Below are positions 37,266-46,415 of a DNA stretch of 64,000 nucleotides, one piece after another (position 1 is the first letter of the stretch; each line of letters opens with the position of its first letter). The notes below the pieces were generated by a model. It was given only the letters and a program-made list of their open reading frames with translations. It had not been told where the DNA came from and did not search any database. The translations under genes were made by a program, and so were the position numbers. This stretch comes from JBCCCJ01 sp039029315 (lineage in GTDB: Bacteria; Bacteroidota; Bacteroidia; J057), in the NCBI GenBank assembly GCA_039029315.1, contig JBCCGK010000009.1:62001-126000 (forward strand), in the 5' to 3' direction.

Positions 37266-39725
37266 TTACTTTTTCTGCAATGCCTCTACTCCATTCCAGC
37301 TTTCTGGAACGCCATTGGCAATATACTCATGACAGAGGTACAGATATTTTTGAGCTGCCTTGTCAGCCGGATAGCGTTCCAAAGACCGATCGAATGATTT
37401 GGCGGCTGTGATGAAATCTTGTTGATAATAGGCTTTCATTCCTATTTCAAAAGGCTCCAATGCATGCAGCTTTTGTTCCATAATGAAGGGATCATCCCCC
37501 TCAAAACAGTCATAGACAATAATCGGATCTTTCTTCCCTTTTACCTGTACCTTCCCCAACAACCGATAATGAAACTGATCCTTTACAGCTGCATCTTCTA
37601 TGACTTTTTCACTTACCACCAAAGTGCAACCAAAGTGCTTGGTCAGGCCCTCCATTCGTGCAGCACTATTCACAGTATCTGAGACCACTCCTGCTTCCAT
37701 GCGCAGCGTATCCCCAATCACACCCATCATCAATGGTCCTGCATGAAGGCCCAGACCTATCTGGATAGGCATTCGTCCTTTGGCCAGCCGATCCTCATTG
37801 TACACCCGCAGGGTATATTGTGTTCGGATGGCTGCTTCTATCGCATCTGCCGGACTGTTCATGAAGATGGCCATGATGCCATCGCCATAATATTGATTGA
37901 CAAATCCCTTGTGATCTGAAATAACCGGACCCAATCGCCCCAGATAGCTGTTCAGAAATCGGAAGTTTTCATGGGGCGTCATGTTTTCTGACAGAGTGGT
38001 ATAATCACGGATATCGGAGAAAAATACCGTTACTTCCTTTTCCACTCCATCTCCCAACTCAATATCCAACACACTCTCCCGTCCGATGGCTTTCAGAAAG
38101 GTATGTGGCACAAATCGACCAAAGGCAGAGTTAACCTTGGAGAGTTCTTCATTGAGTGTTTTTTGAGCAAGCAGTTTTTCTTTTTCCAACAATCTACGTT
38201 TATGGCCAATGCCCAAAGCAAAAAAGCAGGATTGGAGAATCAATCCACTCTGGGAAATCAGAATCGCAGACTCATATTCTATGATAAAAAACAAGCCAAA
38301 CAAAGGGATCAATGATATGACTCCGATTGAGCCAAGCAAAAAGGCAAGAGCAATCAGATAATACAAGGCTGGACTATAGCCACGTCTCAATGCCAGAATA
38401 CTCATCACTGTCAACAGGATAAGCTCGGCACTGAACAAAAAGATATACAGCTTCAAAATGTTGTTCAAAATGGATTGGATAGTAAGGCGAGACAACTGCA
38501 TGATATAGGTATGAAAAACCAATGTCAGCAGGAGGGCCAGAGGAACCAGAATGAATATGATCAGGAAAAAACGGGAAATCTTGCTCCATTTAGGCAATAA
38601 TTCCCGAATATTCAGGAACCTCTCGGAAAAGCGCAACAGTCCTAAGCCACTGATCCACGAGCAAGCCATATAGGTCAAAATGGGGACAATCTCTTCTGAT
38701 TTTGGCAGCCAATGCCTGATCCAAAGGGCACTGATGGCAAACAGGACGACCCCCAGCAGATACAGAAGGTAGGGGGCAAATTCTCTGTCCCTGGTTGCAA
38801 GGTACAACAGGCCAAAAAATAGCAATTGAAACAAAAAGATTCCAAGAAAGATCTGCATATTCCTGACAGAAATGCCATCTCTTTCCAAATAGGTATCATT
38901 TACCTGAGACAGATATACCCAAGGGGGAATCAATCCTCCGCCAAAGCCTTTCAGGCGAAAAAACACAACAAAATCCGCATTGGCTGGAATTGGAATTTCA
39001 AACAAGTCCAACCAGTTTTTCGTGGGTTTATCGTCTATGTCAACAGCTTGTCCAGCCAATAATTGCTCTACAGACCCAAATCTATCCGGTAAATACAGCT
39101 GTACCGAATCCCAAAGCCCATTTGGATTATTGGGCATAAAAAGCCCCTTTCTCGTCTGTTGCTTATCTCCTCTTAACCTGATACTCACCCAGTAAGCGAA
39201 GGCTGGGTTGAGGTCTGCTTCGAAGCTTTGGTTCAGGCTATATCTGCTCTGGTAGGCTGGACTGATCGCTGAGTCATGGGACAATCTACCCGTCGAATCA
39301 ACAAAAACCCGGATCTCCTGATAAAAACTGTTGTAATCCAGGTTATTCATCTGGTTGGAAAACTCAGATTGAATCTCAAACCCATATAAGCTCATGAGTT
39401 CCTGGCGATATATCCAAATGGAATCAGCAGCTAGTGAATCTCCCAAGGCATCCAGTTTTTTGTTCAAACTCCACAAGATTCGTTGAAGATTGAGGGTATC
39501 GGCAAACTGCTCTGCCAATTTCACTCCTTCATATGCATAAGTGAGACCAAATGTATCTCCTGCTTCGGTACCAATGGCGTGAAGCAGATCTACATAGAGA
39601 GGGGGATGCAAACTGTCCGGGCTCTCGGCAATACGCTGAAGAAGAGAATCCACCTGAGCAAGCGATTTTGAAACTGGCGATAGCAGAAAGAAGAAAATCA
39701 GACAGAGAAGAAAAGAAACTCTCAT
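37266..39725 (-). CDS. 7TMR-DISM class III adenylate/guanylate cyclase
   Basis: An 819-aa integral membrane protein. It has a signal peptide (VSFLLCLIFFFLLSPV), an extracytoplasmic 7TMR-DISMED2-like beta domain (about 120-280; SLNQSFEADLNPAFAYWVSI), seven membrane helices (about 290-500) and a coiled-coil linker (KEKLLAQKTLNEELSKV). A class III nucleotide cyclase domain follows from about 560. Metal-binding Asp residues are in FFSDIRDYT and YYGDGIMAIF; VNSAARM supplies the transition-state Asn/Arg. The substrate-selecting Lys expected two residues before that YG is a Gln (VNQYYGDG), while an Asp occurs before VNSAAR. A C-terminal helical tail has TPR-like helices. It is predicted to make cAMP (or cGMP) in response to an extracellular ligand. 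It is convergent with the CHAT gene. Confidence 0.85.
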   Translation of the reverse strand: MRVSFLLCLIFFFLLSPVSKSLAQVDSLLQRIAESPDSLHPPLYVDLLHAIGTEAGDTFGLTYAYEGVKLAEQFADTLNLQRILWSLNKKLDALGDSLAADSIWIYRQELMSLYGFEIQSEFSNQMNNLDYNSFYQEIRVFVDSTGRLSHDSAISPAYQSRYSLNQSFEADLNPAFAYWVSIRLRGDKQQTRKGLFMPNNPNGLWDSVQLYLPDRFGSVEQLLAGQAVDIDDKPTKNWLDLFEIPIPANADFVVFFRLKGFGGGLIPPWVYLSQVNDTYLERDGISVRNMQIFLGIFLFQLLFFGLLYLATRDREFAPYLLYLLGVVLFAISALWIRHWLPKSEEIVPILTYMACSWISGLGLLRFSERFLNIRELLPKWSKISRFFLIIFILVPLALLLTLVFHTYIMQLSRLTIQSILNNILKLYIFLFSAELILLTVMSILALRRGYSPALYYLIALAFLLGSIGVISLIPLFGLFFIIEYESAILISQSGLILQSCFFALGIGHKRRLLEKEKLLAQKTLNEELSKVNSAFGRFVPHTFLKAIGRESVLDIELGDGVEKEVTVFFSDIRDYTTLSENMTPHENFRFLNSYLGRLGPVISDHKGFVNQYYGDGIMAIFMNSPADAIEAAIRTQYTLRVYNEDRLAKGRMPIQIGLGLHAGPLMMGVIGDTLRMEAGVVSDTVNSAARMEGLTKHFGCTLVVSEKVIEDAAVKDQFHYRLLGKVQVKGKKDPIIVYDCFEGDDPFIMEQKLHALEPFEIGMKAYYQQDFITAAKSFDRSLERYPADKAAQKYLYLCHEYIANGVPESWNGVEALQKK

Positions 39726-39927
39726 ATAGACAACTTGTAGAGTTTAGGCTGAGAAGTTCGTGAATTCTCCCCAATGATCCCACCCTATCCATGAAAGTTG
39801 TAAGGAAGAGAAGGGGGATGACAAAGAAAATGGCATAGGGTGCCAAAAGCAGGAGAAATCCGCTTTAGCAAGATCAGAGGAGGAGACACATTTGCTTGCA
39901 CACTGTCGCCTTTACTCACAATAGTTT

Positions 39928-41313
39928 CTAGATCTTTGTTTCTTTCCAATTGCCTCTGCGAAACACGAAAATGCAAATCGCTGCAAACACTGTTTCGGTG
40001 ATCAGGATGGCCCAATACACACCTGTTGGCCCAACGTCTAACAATACCGCCAATGAATAGGCCAAAGGTATTTGCACCAACCAAAAGGCGAGAAAATTGA
40101 TGAAGGTTGGGGTTCGTGTATCTCCAGCTCCATTGAGGGATTGGCTTAAGACCATTCCGTAGCCAAAGGTGATATATCCTGCACATATGATCCGTAGGCT
40201 GATGATTCCGGCTTCGGTGGCAGCTTCTCCCTGCCCAAATATCCCGATGATGAGCGGAGCAAAGAAATAACTGAGGATGGACACCCCGACAAAAAATATC
40301 GTACAATACAAGCCTGTTCGCCAGGCAGCTTGTTCAGCCCTGTCAGGCCTGTTTGCTCCCAAATTTTGTCCGACCAGGGTTGCAGCCGCATTGGCCATTC
40401 CAAAAGCTGGCAGAATCGCAAAGATGATTACTCGAATGGTAATGGTATACCCAGCTACTACTTCTGTTCCAAAATTGGAGATGATGCGCATCAAAAACAC
40501 CCAACTGGCAGAGGAAATCACATATTGTCCAGCACCGCCACTGGCAACTTTGAGAAGGCGACGAATAAGATCTGCGATTGGGGCAAAATGTTGTTTGCCT
40601 AAATGGAGGACTCCCTTGCCTGAGAAGAGCAAATATAGCTGGAAAGCAACCCCAATGCCACGCCCGATATTGGTGGCCACAGCTGCTCCCGTAACTCCCA
40701 ATTTCGGAAAGGGTCCCAGGCCAAGGATCAGGCATGGATCAAGAACGATGTTGATTCCATTACACAAGACAAGGGTATACAGCGCCAATGTCGCATTTCC
40801 TGTCCCCCTGAAGATTCCATTCAACAAAAAAAGAAGCATGATTACCACATTCCCCCCAAACATGATGCGGGTATAATTGGTCCCTATTTCCAGGACCTCT
40901 GCATCTGCCCCCATCAGGCTCAGGATATCTTCCGCAAAGATGCCACCACCTAATCCCACCAAGACCGAAATGGCCACAGCAATCAGAATGGCTTGACTAG
41001 CCGCTATATTTGCCGATGGGATGTCCTTCTCCCCTACCCTCCTGGCTACCATCGCCGTGGCTGCCGTGGCCAGACCTATGGCAAGGGAATAGACCAGGAA
41101 CATGACAGATTCTGTCAAGCCAACGGTGGTCAAGGCTGCTTCTCCCAATTTGGCCACAAAAAATGCATCTACCACAGCAAACAGACTCTCCATGGACATC
41201 TCCAGAATCATTGGAATGCTGAGTAGGATGATTGCACGGGAAAGGGGTATAGATGTCAAATCCTCCGTCGTGCCTTTGATCGCTTCAAGGATCAATTTCC
41301 TAGAAATCTTCAT
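39928..41313 (-). CDS. MATE-family multidrug/toxin efflux transporter
   Basis: A 461-aa protein with about 12 membrane helices. Typical MATE blocks are PMILEMSMESLFAVVDAFFVAKLG near the N-terminus, GTGNATLALY, GAAVATNIGRGIG and GAGDTRTPTFINF near the end, each the second half of the internal repeat. It exports cationic or other small molecules in exchange for H+ or Na+. It lies upstream of the cyclase on the same strand with a 202-bp gap and is not clearly in an operon with it. Start ATG 41313. The substrate is unknown. Confidence 0.9.
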   Translation of the reverse strand: MKISRKLILEAIKGTTEDLTSIPLSRAIILLSIPMILEMSMESLFAVVDAFFVAKLGEAALTTVGLTESVMFLVYSLAIGLATAATAMVARRVGEKDIPSANIAASQAILIAVAISVLVGLGGGIFAEDILSLMGADAEVLEIGTNYTRIMFGGNVVIMLLFLLNGIFRGTGNATLALYTLVLCNGINIVLDPCLILGLGPFPKLGVTGAAVATNIGRGIGVAFQLYLLFSGKGVLHLGKQHFAPIADLIRRLLKVASGGAGQYVISSASWVFLMRIISNFGTEVVAGYTITIRVIIFAILPAFGMANAAATLVGQNLGANRPDRAEQAAWRTGLYCTIFFVGVSILSYFFAPLIIGIFGQGEAATEAGIISLRIICAGYITFGYGMVLSQSLNGAGDTRTPTFINFLAFWLVQIPLAYSLAVLLDVGPTGVYWAILITETVFAAICIFVFRRGNWKETKI

Positions 41314-41961
41314 AATTGGCAGATGTTACCTGCGGTAAGAAATAGTGAATGGATAAAATTAGTCCATGAATGTTAACATCACGGAACCATAACGAGGAGG
41401 TGCACAGCAAAATGGCAAAGATATTTTCAAGATCAAAACCACGGCTGACCTTTCTTCTCATGGAATGGATGAATCCTGTGTTTTTATCTGCAAAAGATCT
41501 TGCCCTATGTTTCCTTGGAATAAGCCTGCTTCTCAGTTTGATTTTGGCCAAGATGGGAATCCCCATCTCTTATCAAGACCTCCCCTGCCATTTTTCAATG
41601 AAATAGGGGGACATATTTACCTATGGTTATTCTATTCCCCTGCAAAGGGGAAATCGTTGATTCCTGGCCTTGTGGGCTGATGTCTCCCGCTGGCGGGAGA
41701 GCGAGAGGGTGGAAGATGATTGCCAAATATATACATGTGTCAACTTAGCTAGAATGAATCAACATCACCCCAAAATGGCGAAATTCATGTATTCCAAACA
41801 GTCTCTCAGGTCAAAAAAATGGGATTGTTTCTCCTTCTTTTTTTGATGTGTTTTGAATCAACACAACAGCTTATGCCAACCAATGCTTCTATCCCTTAAG
41901 CAGGCAGATGCCAGGCACTTTGCCTTGAAACATCCTCATGTATTTCCTGAAATACTCCCCC
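41314..41961. other. Intergenic region carrying repeat copy B
   Basis: Apart from the inverted repeat copy at 41644-41741, I see no gene here. A 78-codon + ORF at 41370-41606 has no support and I do not call it. Confidence 0.5.
41644..41741 (-). repeat. Dispersed intergenic repeat, copy B
   Basis: The reverse complement of copy A (37106-37200), nearly identical through the segment around TCTCCCGCTGGCGGGAGA and the adjoining GCGAGAGGGTGGAAGATGAT. The two copies point towards each other and bracket the cyclase and MATE genes. Confidence 0.7.
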
Positions 41962-42750
41962 ATGAAAGCCTCTCATTTGTTCCTTTGTTTTCTATGTTCG
42001 GGCCTGATGCTCTATGGCCAATCCACCTCTTCTTCTTCAGGTCATACTCAAGCAATAAAAGTGGACTTACTCTCGCAATTCCTGGGCTATATCGGTGTGA
42101 ATTATGAAAGAAAGATCACGGACAATTGGGGACTGGAAGGAAATCTGGGGATCATCGGAATTGGAGATCCACTGTCATTCAGCGAAAATATCTTCCAAGC
42201 CTCTGAGCAGACCATAGATAATGGAAATGGTGGCACCTACCAAAGACTGGACACATTCAGCATCATGAGAAGTAAGCGAAGAGGTTCTTTCCTTAGATTA
42301 GGCGTAAAAATCTATCTTGAGGACACAGATGAGCTGAGAGGAAAGTATCTGTATCCACACCTGTTTTATACCCATCTTTTGTTTGATTCACGAAGGATCA
42401 ATTCTCATCATCTCGAAGATGGGAGACTTGATCCCCAAAAAGCCTCCTTCAATTATGCATATACCTTTGACGGGATTACAGCCGGAATCGCATTGAATGC
42501 AGGCTATCAATTTGTGTGGGACAGACTTACACTGGATCTGAAGGCAGGTCTGGGATATGCAAGAAATGTAGACAGACATCAGTATACAAACTTTCTGCCC
42601 GATCAGGCAGGCAGAGAAATCATTTTTGGCACACCGGATATTAACTATCGCTTCAGCCATATAGGCCACAATTTGTCATTCAGGAGATCTGGCGATCCTG
42701 GTCAGCATGTTATTGTTAATGCCGGAGTTGCGCTTGGCTTAGCATTTTAG
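41962..42750 (+). CDS. Predicted outer-membrane beta-barrel protein
   Basis: From ATG 41962 the product is 262 aa with a signal peptide (KASHLFLCFLCSGLMLYG). The body alternates polar and hydrophobic residues with aromatic girdle positions (WGLEGNLGIIGIGDP, RLTLDLKAGLGYARNVD, RSGDPGQHVIVNAG) and ends with a hydrophobic strand finishing in Phe (VALGLAF), as outer-membrane barrels do. The in-frame start at 41938 would add residues before the signal. The final 35 bp overlap the convergent lytic transglycosylase gene. The cargo or ligand is unknown. Confidence 0.7.
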   Translation: MKASHLFLCFLCSGLMLYGQSTSSSSGHTQAIKVDLLSQFLGYIGVNYERKITDNWGLEGNLGIIGIGDPLSFSENIFQASEQTIDNGNGGTYQRLDTFSIMRSKRRGSFLRLGVKIYLEDTDELRGKYLYPHLFYTHLLFDSRRINSHHLEDGRLDPQKASFNYAYTFDGITAGIALNAGYQFVWDRLTLDLKAGLGYARNVDRHQYTNFLPDQAGREIIFGTPDINYRFSHIGHNLSFRRSGDPGQHVIVNAGVALGLAF

Positions 42751-43453
42751 GCGCCGCATGATAGGCAACCGGAAACAACCGTCTCATTCGCGTGTCTATA
42801 TCACTGACTGTGACAACCCCATCCTTGTTTTCATCCAGCCCACTGTTCATCTGATACGCCCTGGAAGGCTTGGCATACAGAAGATAACATGGATCTTGTC
42901 TCCGTGCTTTGGGATACAAAACAGCCAGATAGACATCGGTCAGACTTACATACTCCCCATATCTCTCTTCCACCTGTGCGAAGTATCGGTATACATATTC
43001 CAGTTGATTGACCGGATCAAGACTCGCCAATTCCTGCGAAGAAGTGCCTAGCTCTTGGGCAGTGGCTGGCATAAACTGGATCAGACCAACTGCGCCACTT
43101 CCTTTCCGATTGAAGACCGATGCTTCAAAACTGGATTCTGCATACATTACCGCCATCAACCATTCTGGAGCGATTTGGAGGCGCACGGCGATCTCCCGAA
43201 CTTTTTGCTCAAATGCTAGATGTCCAGGAATCACCTGGGCGGCTTGCTGCATCAAATACAAGGGAGTCGAAGGAGGGTGATAGGCCACTCGCTCAATCGA
43301 GGAATGCTCTTCTTTCTGGTTGAACAGTGAGTGGGTGAGCACATTGCTCCCCAGGATGAGCAAAAGCAAATATCCGATCCGCCTGGGGCTCAAGGGCAGG
43401 CGAAGAAGAATTCGACGAGAAGCAGAGGGAGAAATTGGTAATTGTTCACGCAT
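42716..43453 (-). CDS. Lytic transglycosylase (SLT domain), membrane-anchored
   Basis: A 245-aa protein with a hydrophobic helix at residues 26-42 (IGYLLLLILGSNVLTHSLF), likely a signal anchor. The SLT domain spans about 85-200: catalytic Glu106 in MYAESSFEAS and the flanking GAVGLIQFMPATAQELG are conserved. It cleaves peptidoglycan glycosidic bonds, giving 1,6-anhydro-MurNAc ends, in the periplasm. The 3' end overlaps the convergent barrel gene by 35 bp. Neighbours give no specific partner. Confidence 0.85.
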   Translation of the reverse strand: MREQLPISPSASRRILLRLPLSPRRIGYLLLLILGSNVLTHSLFNQKEEHSSIERVAYHPPSTPLYLMQQAAQVIPGHLAFEQKVREIAVRLQIAPEWLMAVMYAESSFEASVFNRKGSGAVGLIQFMPATAQELGTSSQELASLDPVNQLEYVYRYFAQVEERYGEYVSLTDVYLAVLYPKARRQDPCYLLYAKPSRAYQMNSGLDENKDGVVTVSDIDTRMRRLFPVAYHAAPKMLSQAQLRH

Positions 43454-43780
43454 AATGTTGACATATTAGATCCGTATAGTAATAGTTGGGACATAGGATG
43501 TCCTCTATTGCCGGGAAGGGCAATAACAAACTGATAGTCAGGACAAAATATTCCTCATCTCCAGTCAATTAGACCAGAGTTTGACAGGAAAAAAGATAAG
43601 TATTCATTGATCTTCCTCAGTTTCACCTACGAGAAAGCAGGGCTTTTCGTTGGCATGACTCCTGGAAGAAATCGCTTCAGGAAAGAAATCTTTCTGAGGC
43701 TCAGGGGAAAAGGATATTCACATTTTTTCCACTCCTCATGGATTGAGGAAAGTTGACAAAAGACAGAAGAGATGTTCGAA
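43454..43780. other. Intergenic region with no recognised gene
   Basis: No convincing ORF is present. Small inverted repeats (GGACAT/ATGTCC near 43493, ATTGCC/GGCAAT near 43508) are too short to assign a role. Confidence 0.5.
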
Positions 43781-46177
43781 TCAGCGGATCAATGTCACCA
43801 TGCCACTTTCCTGTCGCGCAACTGGACGTCTGCTTCTGGAACCATAATATGTCAGCACCCATACATATACCCCAACGCTGATGGGTTTTCCCTGATAAGT
43901 GCCATCCCATAGTTCGTCCGGGTTGTCTGAATTGAAGACCTCCAGCCCCCACCGATTGTACACCCGAAGGTTGAAATCATCTATCAGGCAGTGATAAAAG
44001 GCTCCGAATTCATCATTGGTTCCATCATTGTTGGGAGAAAAAGCGGATGGCACACTGACACCACAGGAACAGTCATGATAGGAAAGTCGAAGGGTATCAT
44101 AAACTGTCTGACACACATCTGAAATCCTGATGGTGTATTCGCCGGCCTGATCAATGATTCGAATCGGACTGCTTGATCCATCTCCCCATAAGTATTCTGT
44201 ATTGGGAAAACTCAAATCGTAGGCCATGAATTCATTGTCGCACAACAAGGTATCTCCTCCCAGTTCCAATCCATCAAAAATCGAATTGTTGTAAATGGAA
44301 TCTCTGGTCACACATCCCTGCAAACTCACATCCACCCAGTATTGCCCAGGAGATTCAATGACATAGACTGAGTCTGTGCTCCCATCCTGCCATGTGTAGG
44401 TCATGCCTGGAGTGTACAAATCCAATTGAAGAAGCTCTCCTCTACACAAAGTCGTATCTCCTCCCAATTCCACTCTGGGAGGACCGATAAAGCTGACATT
44501 GATCTCATCAGTGGTGGCACATCCATCCACTGTTCGGGTGATCGAATATCGCCCTTCCTGACTGACGATCAGCGTAGAATCTGTTGAGCCATCCTGCCAT
44601 AGGTAACTGCCATAAGGATGCGTGGCATCCAGCCTCAGGCTTTGGCCAATACACAGGGTTGTATCCTCTCCCAGATCCAATGGCGCCTTGATCACAAAGA
44701 CATCCGCAGTATCAGTCAGGGTACAGGTCTGATACTCGACAGTAACCCAATATTTGCCCGGTTCTGTCACTTCCAGAAATCGCCCTGTACTTCCATCACT
44801 CCACAAATAGCTATCGCGGTTTTCTCCCGCATCCAACATGCCCACTTCTCCATCGCAAATGGTGATTTCTCCTCCAAAGTATAAGCTGTTGTATTGAGAA
44901 AAATATCCGTAGGCTGATCCTGGTCCCGTATAATACATCACCCCCAAATGAAAAAGACCATTGGTGTTGCGAATGATGTTCGTAGTGCTGTTGCTCAAAA
45001 AGCCGGTGGCATTGATCTTCGCGGCCACATACTGTCCATTGGAGCCGGGAACCTGTGAAAAGGCAGAACCATTGATGGTGGTAGCATTCCCATTGAGTTC
45101 AAAGAAATCCTGATTTCCGTCTTCTGTAAGGAGGTAGAGATAATTGGTTCCACTTCCCTTGATAAAGCCAACTTGCTCTGCGCCTGTACAGTTCAGCGGA
45201 GGAAGCAATGCACTTCCTGCTTCAACATCTTCTCCGGTCAGGTGAAGGACATAAATGGGTTTATTGGCTGAGAGGAACATGGTACTACTTGAGAATCGGA
45301 ATCTTGCAGATTCTCCCTCATCCAGATTGGTGCTGGCAGGTGCAGCACCAGAAGCTGAGATCTGGGTTCCATCTTCTGTTGCTGTTACATAGACTCCTTC
45401 TCCGTCAAAATTCCCCCGAATCGCAATATAATCCGTCCCGATCAGGGATACCGGGACCAACTGATCCCCGATCAAATCCCATCCGAAGGTAATGCGAATC
45501 GAATCATCACTGCTGGTCACGGCTATGGGCTTGTCTGAAACAATCTTTGTCCCACGAAGGTGTCCCGCCCCAGCAGTGGAAGTAGCCGCGACCGAAAAGG
45601 TCTCTCCTCGATTCAGCACGATCGTAAAGCTTTCCCCAGCCGGATGCCCAACCACATTCTGGGTAGGGGTGATCGTAATTGTGGTTCCATCCCGGGTGGC
45701 GACGATATCGAGACTGTTGTTTCCGTGCTCATTGTTGTAGGTGAACTGGGTCGGGGCAAAAAACAACTCCCCCAAGGCATTGTTGCCTTTCAGGGGAAAG
45801 ATATCCGGATTGAAATCATTCAGGACTTCATAATAGGCCATGATAGGGCTGGATGCTTCTATCAGAATCCCCTTGTCCAGCACCCGGTTGGGAGGTTTGT
45901 TCTCTATCAGCTCAATATCTGTGGTCACATCTACCGACTGCACTGTATTGGCAGGGACAGCGATGGTTTTGGTCTGAAAAGAAGGATTGGCAGGCATAGA
46001 GATGATCACAACAGCATCATCTTCAAAAGCCGACAATCGAAACCGGACAGGCCGATCCCCGTGGTCCTGTGCCACTTCGGGGGCTGCAAACCAGAATTCT
46101 GTATCTTTTTGTGCAAAGGAGGTAAAACTGACAAATAACAGGCCAAGCAACACGATGCTTCGTAGGAGTATGGTCAT
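43781..46177 (-). CDS. IgGFc-binding-like adhesin with T9SS type B sorting domain
   Basis: ATG 46177 gives a signal peptide (LLRSIVLLGLLFVSFTSFA); an upstream in-frame start at 46405 would read through a strong hairpin (46349-46386). Residues about 20-420 are an IgGFc-binding-like N-terminal domain (KDTEFWFAAPEVAQD, PIMAYYEVLNDF, DKPIAVTSSDDSIR). Several repeated Ig/PKD-like units follow, each with D-G-S-T ... Y (LWSDGSTGRFLEV, LWQDGSTDSTLIV, TWQDGSTDSVYVI). The last 90 residues are a gliding-motility/type B T9SS C-terminal domain (PSAFSPNNDGTND, WDGTYQGKPISVGVYVWVL). It is a large surface or secreted protein, probably adhesive. The ligand is unknown. Confidence 0.85.
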   Translation of the reverse strand: MTILLRSIVLLGLLFVSFTSFAQKDTEFWFAAPEVAQDHGDRPVRFRLSAFEDDAVVIISMPANPSFQTKTIAVPANTVQSVDVTTDIELIENKPPNRVLDKGILIEASSPIMAYYEVLNDFNPDIFPLKGNNALGELFFAPTQFTYNNEHGNNSLDIVATRDGTTITITPTQNVVGHPAGESFTIVLNRGETFSVAATSTAGAGHLRGTKIVSDKPIAVTSSDDSIRITFGWDLIGDQLVPVSLIGTDYIAIRGNFDGEGVYVTATEDGTQISASGAAPASTNLDEGESARFRFSSSTMFLSANKPIYVLHLTGEDVEAGSALLPPLNCTGAEQVGFIKGSGTNYLYLLTEDGNQDFFELNGNATTINGSAFSQVPGSNGQYVAAKINATGFLSNSTTNIIRNTNGLFHLGVMYYTGPGSAYGYFSQYNSLYFGGEITICDGEVGMLDAGENRDSYLWSDGSTGRFLEVTEPGKYWVTVEYQTCTLTDTADVFVIKAPLDLGEDTTLCIGQSLRLDATHPYGSYLWQDGSTDSTLIVSQEGRYSITRTVDGCATTDEINVSFIGPPRVELGGDTTLCRGELLQLDLYTPGMTYTWQDGSTDSVYVIESPGQYWVDVSLQGCVTRDSIYNNSIFDGLELGGDTLLCDNEFMAYDLSFPNTEYLWGDGSSSPIRIIDQAGEYTIRISDVCQTVYDTLRLSYHDCSCGVSVPSAFSPNNDGTNDEFGAFYHCLIDDFNLRVYNRWGLEVFNSDNPDELWDGTYQGKPISVGVYVWVLTYYGSRSRRPVARQESGMVTLIR

Positions 46178-46348
46178 GATATGTAGTTCAAAGTTCTGTG
46201 TAAAAAGGGGGTTGCCAGTATGGTGGTAGGAAATACGTGTTGAAGATACAAATTTTATCAGTAAAAAATGATAATGGGTCTTCTTTGGAGATACGACATT
46301 GGTTACACAAGGGATAAAATCGAACTCTCTGAGGAGATCAAAAGCACG

Positions 46349-46386
46349 GAGACAGAAAGCCACAAGCTCCTTGTGGTTTCTGTCTC
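46349..46386 (-). terminator. Strong hairpin, likely terminator of the 46416-47723 gene
   Basis: An 18-base left arm (46349-46366, GAGACAGAAAGCCACAAG) pairs with 46370-46386 with a single bulge. It lies 30 bp past the minus-strand stop at 46416 and, on that strand, runs into TGCTTTTGATC. It argues against the long upstream start for the adhesin. Confidence 0.6.
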
Positions 46387-46415
46387 TTATCAAGTTAATG
46401 AACAAATCGGACTGC

